Notes: generated from the sequence alone by a model not told the origin. Positions 15,477 to 24,575 are shown, counted from the stretch's first letter. The stretch is DNA of 64,000 nucleotides from Jiangella ureilytica (GCF_004348545.1 NZ_SMKL01000027.1:1-64000); one strand, 5' to 3'. Translations and numbers: made by a program.

Positions 15477-18455
15477 TCAGCCGTCGGCGAGCAGTCCGCG
15501 CTGGTGGGCGACGGAGACGGCCTCGGTGCGGCTGGCGGCGCCGAGCTTCGTCATGACCCGCGACAGGTGCACGCTGACGGTCTTCTCGCTGATGAACAGC
15601 TCTTCGCCGACCTTGCGGTTGGTGTAGCCGCGGGCCACGAGCTCGAGCACGGACAGCTCGCGCGGTGTCAGCAACCCGGTGGCCGGCAGGACGGTGCCGG
15701 GCAGCGCGAGGTGCGCACGGCGGGCGAGGTCGCGGACGGCGTCGGCCAGCGGTTGTGCGCCCAGCCGCCCGGCGGTCTCGTGCGCGGCCGCGAGCTCGAC
15801 GGCGGCGGCGTCGCGGTCGCCGGCGGTGACCAGGACCTCGCCGAGCCGCCACTGCGCCAGCGCGGCGTGGAAGACGTCGCCGTAGCCGAACGCCTCGACG
15901 GTGGCCCGCCACGGCGCGGGGTCGGTGGAGCCGGTCAGCCGGGACTCCTCGGCGGCCAGCCGGGCCAGCCAGGCCACCCCTTCGGGGCCGAGGCGATCGG
16001 CGCGCGGGATTCCGTGCTGGGCGGTCAGCCGGGCGTGCTCGGCGAAGCGGCGGCCCTCGGCGACGGCGGCCGTCTCGGCGTGGGTGTCATGCTCGAGACG
16101 GGCCACCCGGGCGGCGTCGGCCAGCGCGCCGATGGCCAGCACGGCCAGCCGGATGCCGCCCAGCGGCCACCGGTCGGCGTCGCCCTTGCGCATGGCCGCG
16201 ATGGCCTCGTCGGCCAGCGCGGTGGCATCGGAGTGCCGGCCCTGCCAGCCGGCCATCTCGACGCCCGCGACACCGGCGAGCAGCGCGATCTGGCCGTCGC
16301 GGTGCCATTCGGGCCGGACCCGCACGAGCTCGCGCTGGGCGTCGTCGAAGTGGCCGCGGCTGACCTTGATGATGGCCGCCGAGGCCGCCAGCAGCGCGGT
16401 GATGGTGTCGGACACCTGCTCGCCCGGCGGGCTGGCGGCGGCCAGCGCCTCGTCCCAGCTGCCGTGCCCGTAGTGGACCATGGCGCGCAGCCAGCGCAGC
16501 TCGAGGCCGTACATGCTCCACGTGACGCCGAGCGCGTTGGCCCGTTGCACGGCGGCGTCGGCCAGGGCGACGGCGGCGTCGAGCAGCCCCTGCTCGTAGC
16601 GCGTGGTGACGAGGTTGAACGAGGCGCGCAGCTCGACGTTGGCGGAGCCGACCCGGACGGCGTTCTGCCGGGCCTGCTCGAACAGCGTGCAGGCGTCCTC
16701 GACGGCGCCGGCGCGGAGGTCGTTGAAGGCCAGCGAGATGAGCGCGTCGGACTCGGCGCTGACGCTGCCGGCGGCCCGGGCGTCCTCGATGGCCTGCTCG
16801 GCGTAGGAGCGCGAGACGTCGTCGTCGGTGGCCCAGAGCGTGCGGGCGCGTAAGGCCAGGACCCAGGCGCGGGTGCGGCTGGGCGGCTGGGACTCGACCA
16901 GCTCCCAGGCGTCGGCGATGGTCTTCTGCGCCTCGGCCCACCGGCCGTTGGCCAGGAACGCCTCGGTGAGCTGACGGCGGACGTCGGCGCGGGTGACGGA
17001 GTCGGAGTCGCGGTCGGCCACCACGACCGCTGCCTGCGCGTAGGCGAGCGCCCGCTCGGGGTGTCCGGCGGCGCTGGCGACGTAGGCGGCCTTGCGGGTG
17101 AGGGTGAGCTCGTCGACGCCGGCGTGCTCGGCCGGGTTCTGCACCGCCGACCACAGTTCGAGCGCCTGCTCGACGTGGCGCAGCTCGGCCGCGAGCGCAC
17201 CGACCCGCATGGCGTCGTCGGCCGCCTTGACCGATGCGGCGAGCGCCGTGGGGAGGTCGTTGCTGCGCAGGCTGTGGTAGGCGAGCGCGCCGGCCAGCTC
17301 GTCCTGCTGGAGGTCGACGATGCGCCGGGCGTAGGCGGCGTGCAGCCGGACTCGCTCGCCGGGGAGCAGGTCGGCGTAGACGGCCTCGCGCAGCAGCGCG
17401 TGCCGGAAGGTGTAACCGTCCTGGTCGTCGGTGACGAGGATGTGGTGCTGCAGCGCCTCGCGCAGCGCGGCGTCGAGCTCGCCGTCGGGGAGGTCGACGA
17501 CGGAGCGCACCGCGGCGTGCCGGACATGCCGGCGGCCGGTGACGGAGATGGCGCCGACGACGCGCTGGGCCGCCGGGCTGAGCGTCTCGACCCGGGACAG
17601 GAGGACATCGGCCAGGGCCGTGGGGATGCCGCCGACCGGGCCGGTGGCGCTGGCCGCGACCAGCTCTTCGGCGAAGAACGCGTTGCCCTCGGAGCGGGCG
17701 GCGACGTCGGCCATGAGCTCGGCGTCGATGCTGCCGTCGGCCAGGGTCTCGACGAACGCCAGGGTGTCGGCCGGGCCGAACGGCGTGAGGTCGAGCCGCT
17801 CGACGACCGGCAGCCGGACCAGCTCGGCGAGCAACGGGCGCAGCGGGTGCTGCCGGTGGAGGTCGTCGGAGCGGTACGTGCCGACGAGCAGCAGCCGTTG
17901 CCCGGCCAGCCGCGAGACCAGGAACGAGAGCAGGTCGCGGCTGGAGGCGTCGCTCCAGTGCAGGTCCTCGACCGCCAGCAGCACCGGGGCGTCGTCGCCC
18001 AGCTCGGCGAGTGCGGTGAACATGGCGTCGAAGAGCTGCAGCTGGCCGAGGTCGTTCTCTTCGCGCGACGGCGCCGCGGTGCTGGCCGTGCGGCCGATGA
18101 GCCCGGACAGCGCCGGGCGGGCCTCGACGAGGCCGGGCCGGAGCGCCCGCAGCTGTTCGACGACCTCTTTGAACGGCAGGTACGGCAGGCCGGCCTCGCC
18201 GACGCTGAGGCAGCGGCCGAGCAGCACGTGTGCGCCGCCCGACCCCGCCTCGGCGAGGAACTCGGTGAGCAGCCGGCTCTTGCCGACGCCGGCGTCGCCG
18301 GAGACGAGGACCGCACCGCCCCCGCCCGTGCGGGCGCGGGCGAGCGCCGCACGCAGGCGACCGATCTCGTCGCCGCGCGCGATGAAGGGGACTCCGGTAC
18401 CGAGCCGAGGCACGATACCGATGCTCGCACACCCCTCCGACATCGGCGTGAGCAT
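15477..18455 (-). CDS. Large ATP-binding LuxR family regulator (LAL type)
   Basis: 992 residues. Walker A is SGDAGVGKS (about 52-60) and a Walker B-like LLAVEDLHWSD lies near 160-168, followed by a STAND-type NTPase region and a long helical, TPR-like segment (about 420-890). The LuxR/GerE helix-turn-helix is at the extreme C-terminus (about 925-985, LTPRELSVLELVARGYTN). Proteins of this kind (MalT-like/LAL) switch on transcription when a ligand reaches the sensor repeats. The start is uncertain: several in-frame starts lie within the first 20 codons. It is convergent with the sugar importer, and a 76-residue ORF lies 8 nt upstream. Confidence 0.9.
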   Translation of the reverse strand: MLTPMSEGCASIGIVPRLGTGVPFIARGDEIGRLRAALARARTGGGGAVLVSGDAGVGKSRLLTEFLAEAGSGGAHVLLGRCLSVGEAGLPYLPFKEVVEQLRALRPGLVEARPALSGLIGRTASTAAPSREENDLGQLQLFDAMFTALAELGDDAPVLLAVEDLHWSDASSRDLLSFLVSRLAGQRLLLVGTYRSDDLHRQHPLRPLLAELVRLPVVERLDLTPFGPADTLAFVETLADGSIDAELMADVAARSEGNAFFAEELVAASATGPVGGIPTALADVLLSRVETLSPAAQRVVGAISVTGRRHVRHAAVRSVVDLPDGELDAALREALQHHILVTDDQDGYTFRHALLREAVYADLLPGERVRLHAAYARRIVDLQQDELAGALAYHSLRSNDLPTALAASVKAADDAMRVGALAAELRHVEQALELWSAVQNPAEHAGVDELTLTRKAAYVASAAGHPERALAYAQAAVVVADRDSDSVTRADVRRQLTEAFLANGRWAEAQKTIADAWELVESQPPSRTRAWVLALRARTLWATDDDVSRSYAEQAIEDARAAGSVSAESDALISLAFNDLRAGAVEDACTLFEQARQNAVRVGSANVELRASFNLVTTRYEQGLLDAAVALADAAVQRANALGVTWSMYGLELRWLRAMVHYGHGSWDEALAAASPPGEQVSDTITALLAASAAIIKVSRGHFDDAQRELVRVRPEWHRDGQIALLAGVAGVEMAGWQGRHSDATALADEAIAAMRKGDADRWPLGGIRLAVLAIGALADAARVARLEHDTHAETAAVAEGRRFAEHARLTAQHGIPRADRLGPEGVAWLARLAAEESRLTGSTDPAPWRATVEAFGYGDVFHAALAQWRLGEVLVTAGDRDAAAVELAAAHETAGRLGAQPLADAVRDLARRAHLALPGTVLPATGLLTPRELSVLELVARGYTNRKVGEELFISEKTVSVHLSRVMTKLGAASRTEAVSVAHQRGLLADG

Positions 18456-18462
18456 TTTCCGG

Positions 18463-18693
18463 TCAGCAGACGCGGCCGCCGGGCTGTGGCCCCGCGCTCA
18501 CCGCGCGCGGCCGGGCGTACTGCACCGCCGGCCGGGGGCGCCGGGTGGCGCGCCGGCCGGCGGCGGGGTGGTCCTCCGTCATGCGAGCGGTCCGCTCGGC
18601 GCGGTTCGTCCCTTTGGTGCGGCGGCCCGCGGCGACGTCGCGCCTGACCTGCTCGCGGCGGTAGCCGATCTCGGCGAGGACGCTGTCGATCAT
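18463..18693 (-). CDS. Small basic protein, unknown function
   Basis: 76 residues from ATG 18693, chosen because GGGAGGG lies 7 nt upstream; a longer upstream frame lacks such a site. The N-terminus (MIDSVLAEIGYRREQVRRDV) looks like a helix, and the rest is strongly Arg-rich and probably disordered. It ends 8 nt before the start of the LAL regulator, so the two may be co-transcribed. I recognise no family. Confidence 0.5.
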   Translation of the reverse strand: MIDSVLAEIGYRREQVRRDVAAGRRTKGTNRAERTARMTEDHPAAGRRATRRPRPAVQYARPRAVSAGPQPGGRVC

Positions 18694-18787
18694 GATGTCC
18701 CTCCCTCGGACTTCTCTTCTCACACGAGACTCATGCTGAGGGCGGTTCCGCGGCATCGGGCGTCCACGCACACCCCGGCGGCGCCGG

Positions 18788-18820
18788 CCCCTTACCCCGT
18801 CGTCCGCGGGGAGTAAGGGG
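18788..18820. promoter_or_regulatory. Inverted repeat upstream of the malic enzyme gene
   Basis: CCCCTTACCCCG (18788-18799) pairs with the reverse complement 18807-18820, with one extra base, around a 7-nt spacer. It lies between the divergent small protein/LAL unit and the malic enzyme gene, about 90 bp before the latter. It could be an operator or a hairpin; neither is proven. Confidence 0.4.
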
Positions 18821-18907
18821 TCAGTTCGGCCGACCCGGCCGCCACAGCCCGGTGGGTGCGGGATCATCTACGGTGGTCCTGCTCACATCTCGGCAAGAAG
18901 GGTCACC

Positions 18908-20341
18908 GTGGTCAGCGTTCCGAGCGTCTCCTACTCGATCACCGTCCGGCTCGAGGTGCCCGCGGGCGGCTCGTCGGTGGGGCAGCTCACCGCCGCCGTC
19001 GAGAAGGCCGGCGGGCTCGTCACCGCGCTCGACGTCACGGGCTCCGGCACCGACCGCATCCAGGTCGACGTCACCTGCGCGGCCACGTCGTCGGCGCACG
19101 CCGGCGAGCTGGTCATGGCGTTGCGCTCGGTGGCCGGCGTCATCATCGGCAAGGTCAGCGACCGGACCTTCCTCGTGCACCTGGGCGGCAAGATCGAGGT
19201 CGTGTCGAAGGTCCCGATCCGCAACCGCGACGATCTCTCGCTCATCTACACCCCCGGCGTCGCGCGGGTGTCGCAGGCGCTCGTCGAGAACCCCGGCGAC
19301 GCCCGCCGCCTCACCATCAAGCGCAACACCGTCGCCGTCGTCACCGACGGCTCGGCGGTGCTGGGGCTGGGCAACATCGGCGCGACGGCGGCCCTTCCCG
19401 TCATGGAGGGCAAGGCGGCGCTGTTCAAGCGGTTCGGCGGCATCGACGCGTTCCCCATCTGCCTCGACACCCAGGACGTCGACGAGATCATCCGCACCGT
19501 CCAGCACATCGCCCCGGTCTTCGCCGGCATCAACCTCGAGGACATCTCCGCGCCGCGCTGCTTCGAGATCGAGGCCCGGCTGCGCGAGCTGCTCGACATC
19601 CCCGTCTTCCACGACGACCAGCACGGCACCGCCATCGTCGTCCTCGCGGCGCTGCACAACGCGCTCAAGGTGGTCGGCAAGGACATCGGCACCATCAGGG
19701 TCGCCATGTCCGGCGCGGGCGCCGCCGGGCACGCCATCGCCCAGTTGCTGGTGGCGGCCGGCGTCACCGACATCGTCGCCGCCGACATCAACGGCGTCAT
19801 CCATCCCGGCCGGGCCGACCTCACCGGCGTGCCCACCTGGTACCTCGAGCACTGCAACCCGCGCGGCGTGGTGGGCGACCTGCGCGACGCCGTCCTGGGC
19901 GCCGACGTGTTCATCGGCGTGTCCGCGCCGAACGTGCTCGCCGCCGCCGACGTCGCCACCATGGCGCCCGACTCCATCGTGTTCGCGCTGGCCAACCCCG
20001 AGCCCGAGATCGACCCGCGCGCGGCGAGCGAGTTCGCCGCCGTCGTCGCCACCGGCCGCTCCGACTATCCGAACCAGATCAACAACGTGCTCGCGTTCCC
20101 CGGCGTCTTCCGTGGCCTGCTCGACGCCCGCAGCCGTTCGGTGACGACGGAGATGATGATCGCCGCCGCCCGGGCCCTGGCCGCCACCGTCAAGGACGAC
20201 GAGCTCAACCCGTCGTACATCGTGCCCAGCGTGTTCCACTCCGGCGTCGCCGAAGCCGTCGCCGAGGCCGTCCGCGGCAGCGTCGAGACCATCCGCCGCG
20301 TGGCCGAGGAGACCGGTGAGTTCCCCGCCATCCCGGTCTGA
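18908..20341 (+). CDS. NAD-dependent malic enzyme with N-terminal ACT domain
   Basis: 477 residues, GTG 18908. Residues 8-85 form an ACT-like regulatory domain. The malic enzyme core follows: catalytic Tyr in IYTPGV (about 114), catalytic Lys in MEGKAALFK (about 169), metal ligands in [10 protein letters not shown] (Glu211, Asp212) and FHDDQHGTA (about 235-243), and the dinucleotide loop SGAGAAGHA (about 268-276). It converts malate to pyruvate plus CO2 with reduction of NAD(P)+. The ACT domain suggests allosteric control by a small metabolite. Its stop overlaps the next start by one base (TGATG). Confidence 0.93.
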   Translation: MVSVPSVSYSITVRLEVPAGGSSVGQLTAAVEKAGGLVTALDVTGSGTDRIQVDVTCAATSSAHAGELVMALRSVAGVIIGKVSDRTFLVHLGGKIEVVSKVPIRNRDDLSLIYTPGVARVSQALVENPGDARRLTIKRNTVAVVTDGSAVLGLGNIGATAALPVMEGKAALFKRFGGIDAFPICLDTQDVDEIIRTVQHIAPVFAGINLEDISAPRCFEIEARLRELLDIPVFHDDQHGTAIVVLAALHNALKVVGKDIGTIRVAMSGAGAAGHAIAQLLVAAGVTDIVAADINGVIHPGRADLTGVPTWYLEHCNPRGVVGDLRDAVLGADVFIGVSAPNVLAAADVATMAPDSIVFALANPEPEIDPRAASEFAAVVATGRSDYPNQINNVLAFPGVFRGLLDARSRSVTTEMMIAAARALAATVKDDELNPSYIVPSVFHSGVAEAVAEAVRGSVETIRRVAEETGEFPAIPV

Positions 20342-20913
20342 TGGACGATGGAATCGTGGGCTCTGAGACACTGACCGGCAAGCTGCTCGTCGCGGCGCCG
20401 TCCCTGCGCGGCTCCACCTTCGACCGCGCCGTCGTCCTCATGCTCTCCCACGACGGCGACGGCGCCCTCGGCGTCATGGTCAACAAACCCACGGAAGTAC
20501 TGGTGGGCGACGTCCTGCCGCGCTGGATCTCGGTGGTGTCCGAGCCCGGGGTCGTCTTCCAGGGCGGGCCGGTGAGCCTCGACAGCGCGCTGGGCCTGGT
20601 CGCCGTGGGCGGGAACGACGAGCCGCTCGGGATCCGGCGCGTGCGCGGGCAGCTCGGGGTCGTCGACCTGGACACCCCGGCCGAGATCATCGAGCCCGCC
20701 GTGACGGCGATGCGCGTCTTCGCGGGCTACGCGGGCTGGGCCCCGGACCAGCTGGAGGGCGAGATCGACGAGGGCTCCTGGTTCGTGGTCGACGCGGAGC
20801 CGGGCGACGCCTTCCGTCTGGACGCCCAGGACATGTGGCCGGCGGTGCTGCGGCGGCAAGGTGGGCAGCTGGCCCTGATGGCGACGTTTCCGGCCGACCC
20901 GTCGATGAATTGA
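20341..20913 (+). CDS. YqgE/AlgH family protein (UPF0301)
   Basis: 190 residues, ATG 20341 sharing its first base with the malic enzyme stop. Family hallmarks are GKLLVAAPSLRGSTFDRAVV, LMLSHDGDGALGVMVNKPTE, VFQGGPV, and a late FAGYAGWAPDQLEGEIDEGSWFV split across conserved Gly/Trp positions. The molecular function is unresolved; in some bacteria the homologue affects alginate and other regulation. Co-expression with malic enzyme is likely from the overlap. Confidence 0.93.
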   Translation: MDDGIVGSETLTGKLLVAAPSLRGSTFDRAVVLMLSHDGDGALGVMVNKPTEVLVGDVLPRWISVVSEPGVVFQGGPVSLDSALGLVAVGGNDEPLGIRRVRGQLGVVDLDTPAEIIEPAVTAMRVFAGYAGWAPDQLEGEIDEGSWFVVDAEPGDAFRLDAQDMWPAVLRRQGGQLALMATFPADPSMN

Positions 20914-20925
20914 GGTTCTGCGGTT

Positions 20926-21064
20926 CCCCCCGTCCCCCTGCTGCCCATTCTCTTAGCCCCGAACGGTCGCCTCAAGCGGACCCTGGTGGCGCTTCGCGCC
21001 GTGGGGGTCCGCTTGACCCGCCCGTCCGGGGCCCAAGAACGGGCAGCTATCAGGGGGACGGGGG
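20926..21064. repeat. Hairpin-rich repeat element, copy A
   Basis: A 139-bp element bounded by CCCCGTCCCCCTG and its reverse complement. Within it, outer arms (with TGCCCATTCTCTTA against AAGAACGGGCA) and inner arms (CAAGCGGACCC against GGGTCCGCTTG) pair with each other, giving one long imperfect cruciform. A second copy in opposite orientation lies at 21293-21428. There is no open frame or transposase. Confidence 0.75.
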
Positions 21065-21137
21065 AGTCTGGCGACGGGTGCGGGGTCGGCGGGCCTTGGT
21101 GCGTCCGCGAGGTGGGATTTGGCGCGTTTCGCGGGGC

Positions 21138-21205
21138 CATCACGAGGTTCTCTGCCGCTTCACGAGGCCTGCATGCCTGGTGAAGCGGCAGAACGCCTGG
21201 TGATG
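21138..21205. repeat. CATCACGAGG-type palindromic repeat, short copy
   Basis: 31-nt imperfect arms (21138-21168 and 21175-21205) surround a 6-nt loop. The left arm carries CATCACGAGG, 9 nt, then GCTTCACGAGG. The same two boxes at the same spacing occur in the long element at 34329-34536, so these are two members of one family. It lies between repeat copies A and B; the rest of the 21065-21292 segment shows no gene. Confidence 0.7.
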
Positions 21206-21292
21206 TAGCGGATCGCCGATGATCATCGCGGTGCACAGCCCGTCGAACCGGGACGAAACGGGCGCGCGAACGGCGAGGCGTGCCCAGGGCCT

Positions 21293-21428
21293 CCCCGTCC
21301 CCCTGATAGCTGCCCGTTCTTAGGCCGCGGGTGCACGGGTCAAGCGGACCCCCAGGGCGCGCAGCGCCCACCGGTCCGCTTGAGGCGTGTGCACGCGGCT
21401 AAGAGAATGGGCAGCAAGGGGGACGGGG
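21293..21428. repeat. Hairpin-rich repeat element, copy B (inverted relative to A)
   Basis: 136 bp, closely matching the reverse complement of copy A: both ends, the CTGATAGCTGCCCGTTCTTA arm and the GGTCAAGCGGACCCCCA centre are shared, while a few internal stretches have drifted. A, the 228-bp middle and B fill the space between the convergent yqgE-like and calpain-partner genes. Confidence 0.75.
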
Positions 21429-21461
21429 AGCCCGCCCACCTCACCACCCCGGCCAACTGGC

Positions 21462-21758
21462 TCAACCGTCCAGGCGAAGCAGCACCGCGACCGTGTGCTC
21501 GCCCAACGAACCCGGCGCCGCATCGTCGGACGACCGAGGCGCGGCGCTCGTGCTCACCACCCGCCACCGGTGTCCACCGGCCATCAGCACGTTGCCCGGC
21601 GCGTACCAGGCGGTGGTCCGGTGCCCGGCCGGATCGTCCACCCCCAGGCACACGAGCGGCGGGTCGAGGCCCATGACGGTGACCCAGGCGGCGCCGACCA
21701 GTGCCGGATAGCCGAGCCGGACCTCGATTGTCACCGTGCGGCGCTCAGTCGTCGTCAT
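21462..21758 (-). CDS. Small beta-rich protein coupled to the calpain-like protease
   Basis: 98 residues from ATG 21758 (MTTTERRTVTIEVRLGYP), which lies 14 nt inside the end of the protease gene, so translation is coupled. The sequence is predicted mostly strand (TVTIEVRLGYPALVGAAWV, HRWRVVSTS, HTVAVLLRLDG) with no membrane segment or signal. I recognise no family. A longer in-frame start at 21887 exists, but it would overlap the protease over a long stretch. It may be an inhibitor, scaffold or substrate of its partner. Confidence 0.6.
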   Translation of the reverse strand: MTTTERRTVTIEVRLGYPALVGAAWVTVMGLDPPLVCLGVDDPAGHRTTAWYAPGNVLMAGGHRWRVVSTSAAPRSSDDAAPGSLGEHTVAVLLRLDG

Positions 21759-22740
21759 CGGTCTCGCACCAGTCGATGCGGGTGAAGAGGCGCCGGAAGA
21801 GGCCGAGCGGCAACGGCTCCGGGTGGCGCAGGCCCCACGGGTTGTGCAGCAGCACCCGCCCCTCGGGGTCGAGCCCGCACACCGCATACGCGTGACCGAC
21901 CGGTGACAGCCCGTACCGCACGGCCAGCGCGGCGTCGGCGGGGTCGTCGTCGAAGGGGCGGCTGCAGGCGACCGCGGGCCGGCGGGACGTGATCAGTGCG
22001 GTCAGCGCCTCGTCGGGCGCCCGCGGCAGGCGGAGCAGCCAGCACGGCCGGCCGGTGATCCAGTGCAGCGCCTCGACCGGCAGCCCGCCCTCGCCGAGCA
22101 CCGGATAGCCGCCGGCGTAGACGGCGAACGCCTTCTCGACGTACGGCACGAGCGTGGAGTGGTCGGGGGAGTGCGCGTACGCGAGCCGCCCGCTGCCGCC
22201 GTCGACCGGAAGTGTCGCGCGCAGCCGGTACCGACGCCCCGGCACGTCGACCAGCACGACGTCGTCGCCGGCCGTGGCGCGCGGCAGCAGCTCGGGCGCG
22301 CGGTCGGCCACGGCCCCCAGAGCCGCGACGAGGTGGCAGTCGCTGATGCCGCCCTGCCGCGCGAACCGCACATCGACGGCGACCGGGTGCGTGAGCGGGC
22401 GCCCCGCGTACTCGACGCCCGCGGTGACCTCGGGCTCGACGGTCAGCCCGGGGACGGGAGAAGGACCGCCGGCCGGTGTCCCCGAGGGGGCGAGGAACGG
22501 TGGCCGGCGGCCCGCCGGAGGTGAGTCGCGCAACAGCCCGCGCAGCCGCCGGGCCTCGGCGTCGACGGCGTGCAGCGTGCGGTCGGCGGCGTCGTCGACC
22601 GCGGCCACGACGCCGTCCGCACCGGCCATGCCGGCCGCACGCCCCACCGTCGCCGAGCGCAGCGCGCCGAACTCCGTCGCCGCCGCCGCGCGCAGGGCCG
22701 CCAGAGCATCGGCGGCCGCGCGGACCGGCCGCTCACCCAT
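21745..22740 (-). CDS. Calpain-like (family C2) cysteine protease
   Basis: 331 residues. The catalytic triad can be read: Cys135 in QGGISDCHLVAALGAV, His283 in VGHAYAVCGL and Asn300 in VLLHNPWGLRHPE. The segment YVEKAFAVYAGGYPVLGEGG (about 200-219) matches the calpain core EKAYAK..G.Y..L.GG. Residues 1-75 are Ala-rich helices, perhaps a targeting or partner-binding domain like those of WXG/LXG-type secreted proteins, followed by a Pro/Gly linker (about 73-100). There is no signal peptide or calcium-binding EF hands. Bacterial calpains are scattered and poorly characterised. The downstream 98-residue gene overlaps it. Confidence 0.8.
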   Translation of the reverse strand: MGERPVRAAADALAALRAAAATEFGALRSATVGRAAGMAGADGVVAAVDDAADRTLHAVDAEARRLRGLLRDSPPAGRRPPFLAPSGTPAGGPSPVPGLTVEPEVTAGVEYAGRPLTHPVAVDVRFARQGGISDCHLVAALGAVADRAPELLPRATAGDDVVLVDVPGRRYRLRATLPVDGGSGRLAYAHSPDHSTLVPYVEKAFAVYAGGYPVLGEGGLPVEALHWITGRPCWLLRLPRAPDEALTALITSRRPAVACSRPFDDDPADAALAVRYGLSPVGHAYAVCGLDPEGRVLLHNPWGLRHPEPLPLGLFRRLFTRIDWCETDDDD

Positions 22741-22823
22741 GGGCGCACCCGGCCGCCGCCGGACTCGTTGTCGCTCTCACACCCCCTATGGGTGTTCTCA
22801 GCGACCCGAATGTGACACGACGC

Positions 22824-23084
22824 TCAGGATTTCTCGCCGCCGCCGGGCTTCATGGACTCCCAGATCTCCTTGCATTGCGGGCAGACCGGGTACTTCTGGG
22901 GGTCGCGGCTGGGCACCCACACCTTGCCGCAGAGAGCGATGACGGGGGTGCCGTTGATCATGGCCTCGGTGAGCTTGTCCTTGGGCACGTAATGCGAGAA
23001 CCGCTCGTGGTCGCCGTCGCCGCTGCCGGGCTGGGTGCGGCGGTCCTCGATGGTCTCGGTGCCGGGGCTCATCTGCGTGCTCAC
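22824..23084 (-). CDS. DUF3039 family protein
   Basis: 86 residues. The conserved core HYVPKDKLTEAMINGTPVIA followed by LCGKVWVPSRDPQKYPVCPQCKEIW is the DUF3039 pattern of actinobacteria. The CG...CPxC cysteines may bind zinc. It is divergent from the MFS transporter gene. The function is unknown, but the family is nearly universal in actinobacteria. Confidence 0.9.
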   Translation of the reverse strand: MSTQMSPGTETIEDRRTQPGSGDGDHERFSHYVPKDKLTEAMINGTPVIALCGKVWVPSRDPQKYPVCPQCKEIWESMKPGGGEKS

Positions 23085-23147
23085 GCCGTCAGTCTACGGA
23101 CCGAAATCCCGAAGAGACCATGTCGGGAGCGTCGCTATGATTCGCTC

Positions 23148-24575
23148 GTGACAGCGAGGCCGGCCGACGACGGCGCCCAGGGGATCCTCGGCCCGGCGTA
23201 TCTCCGCCTCTCCGTCGGCATCGTCTCGGCGGTCGTGTTCGTCGCGTTCGAGTCCATGGCCATCGCCACCGCCATGCCGAAGGCCGTGCCCGAGCTCGAC
23301 GGCATGGCGCTCTACGCGTTCGCCTTCTCCGCCTTCTTCACCACCAGCCTGTTCGCCATGGTCGTCTCCGGCGAGCTGTGCGACCGGAAGGGGCCGCGGC
23401 TGCCGCTGATCCTCGGCACCGGCGCCTTCACGGTGGGCCTGCTGCTGGCGGGGTCGGCGCAGTCGATGTGGCCGTTCCTGGCCGGCCGGGCCATCCAAGG
23501 GCTCGGCGGCGGGCTGGTCATCGTCGCGCTGTACGTGGTGGTCGGGCGGGCCTACCCGGAGCGGCTGCGGCCGAAGATCTTCGCCGCCATGGCGGCCGCC
23601 TGGGTGCTGCCGTCCATCATCGGACCGCTGGTCGCGGGCATCCTGACCGACGAGCTCTCGTGGCGGTGGGTGTTCCTCGGCATCGCGCCGCTGGTGCTGA
23701 TCCCGGTCTTCCTGGCGCTGCCGCAGGCCAAAGCGCTCGACGGACCGCCGCCGGGCGGTGCGTCGCAGCGCAGCGGGCGCAAGCGGTTCGCCGCGGCCGC
23801 CGCGCTCGGCGTGGGGCTGCTGCAGTACGCGGGCTCGCGCGCCGACCTGCTCGGCCTGGGTGTCGCCGTCGTCGCGCTGGCGCTCATGGTGCCGACGGTG
23901 CCGAAGCTGCTGCCGCCGGGCACCATCGCGCTGCGGCGCGGGCTGCCCACCGTCGTCGCGCTGCGCGGCATCTACGCGGGCGCGTTCTTCGGCACCGAGA
24001 CCTTCCTCCCGCTGCTGCTGGTCTCGGAGCGCGGGATGTCGTCGACGCTGGCCGGCCTGTCGCTGACGGGGGGAGCGCTCGGCTGGGCGGCCGGGTCCTG
24101 GTACCAGGGCCGCACCCGCACCGTCGCGCCGCGCTACCTGCTGGTGCGGGCCGGCGGCGTGTTCGTGGCGATCGCGATCTGCCTGGTCGCGCTGACGCTG
24201 GTGCCGGCCGTGCCGCCGGTCGCCGTCATGCTCGGCTGGGTCATCGGCGCGTTCGGCATGGGCATCGCGACGGCGAGCATGAGCGTGCTGCTGTTCCAGC
24301 TGTCGCCGGTCGCCGACCACGGCGCCAACTCCGCTGCGCTGCAGGTCAGCGACGCCCTGTTCACGGCGACGTTCGTCGGCCTGGCCGGCACCATCTTCGG
24401 CACCGGGCACGCGGGCGACCTCGCCGAGGCCGCCGTCGAGCACTGGGTCTACCTGGTGATCATCGGGGTCATGGCGGCGCTCGCCCTGTTCGGGGCGTGG
24501 GCGGCCGGCCGGGTCCGCACGCCGCCGGTCGCGACGCCGTCGGCACCCGATCAGACGGCGGAGCCGGCTGCGTGA
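23148..24575 (+). CDS. MFS transporter
   Basis: 475 residues from GTG 23148. About 12-14 hydrophobic segments are present with the MFS loop pattern after segment 2 (ELCDRKGPRLPLILGTGAF, a GxxxDRxGxR/K-like motif) and GLGGGLVIVALYVVVGRAYP. It resembles the DHA2/EmrB side of drug and metabolite exporters. The substrate cannot be predicted. The frame is open far upstream, but the GTG fits a CTATGATT -10-like box just ahead, suggesting a short leader. Confidence 0.88.
   Translation: MTARPADDGAQGILGPAYLRLSVGIVSAVVFVAFESMAIATAMPKAVPELDGMALYAFAFSAFFTTSLFAMVVSGELCDRKGPRLPLILGTGAFTVGLLLAGSAQSMWPFLAGRAIQGLGGGLVIVALYVVVGRAYPERLRPKIFAAMAAAWVLPSIIGPLVAGILTDELSWRWVFLGIAPLVLIPVFLALPQAKALDGPPPGGASQRSGRKRFAAAAALGVGLLQYAGSRADLLGLGVAVVALALMVPTVPKLLPPGTIALRRGLPTVVALRGIYAGAFFGTETFLPLLLVSERGMSSTLAGLSLTGGALGWAAGSWYQGRTRTVAPRYLLVRAGGVFVAIAICLVALTLVPAVPPVAVMLGWVIGAFGMGIATASMSVLLFQLSPVADHGANSAALQVSDALFTATFVGLAGTIFGTGHAGDLAEAAVEHWVYLVIIGVMAALALFGAWAAGRVRTPPVATPSAPDQTAEPAA

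Noticed and set aside
21293-21428. Repeat B as a CRISPR or insertion-sequence end
   Set aside because: There are no regular spacers or cas genes, and no transposase within the enclosed segment.
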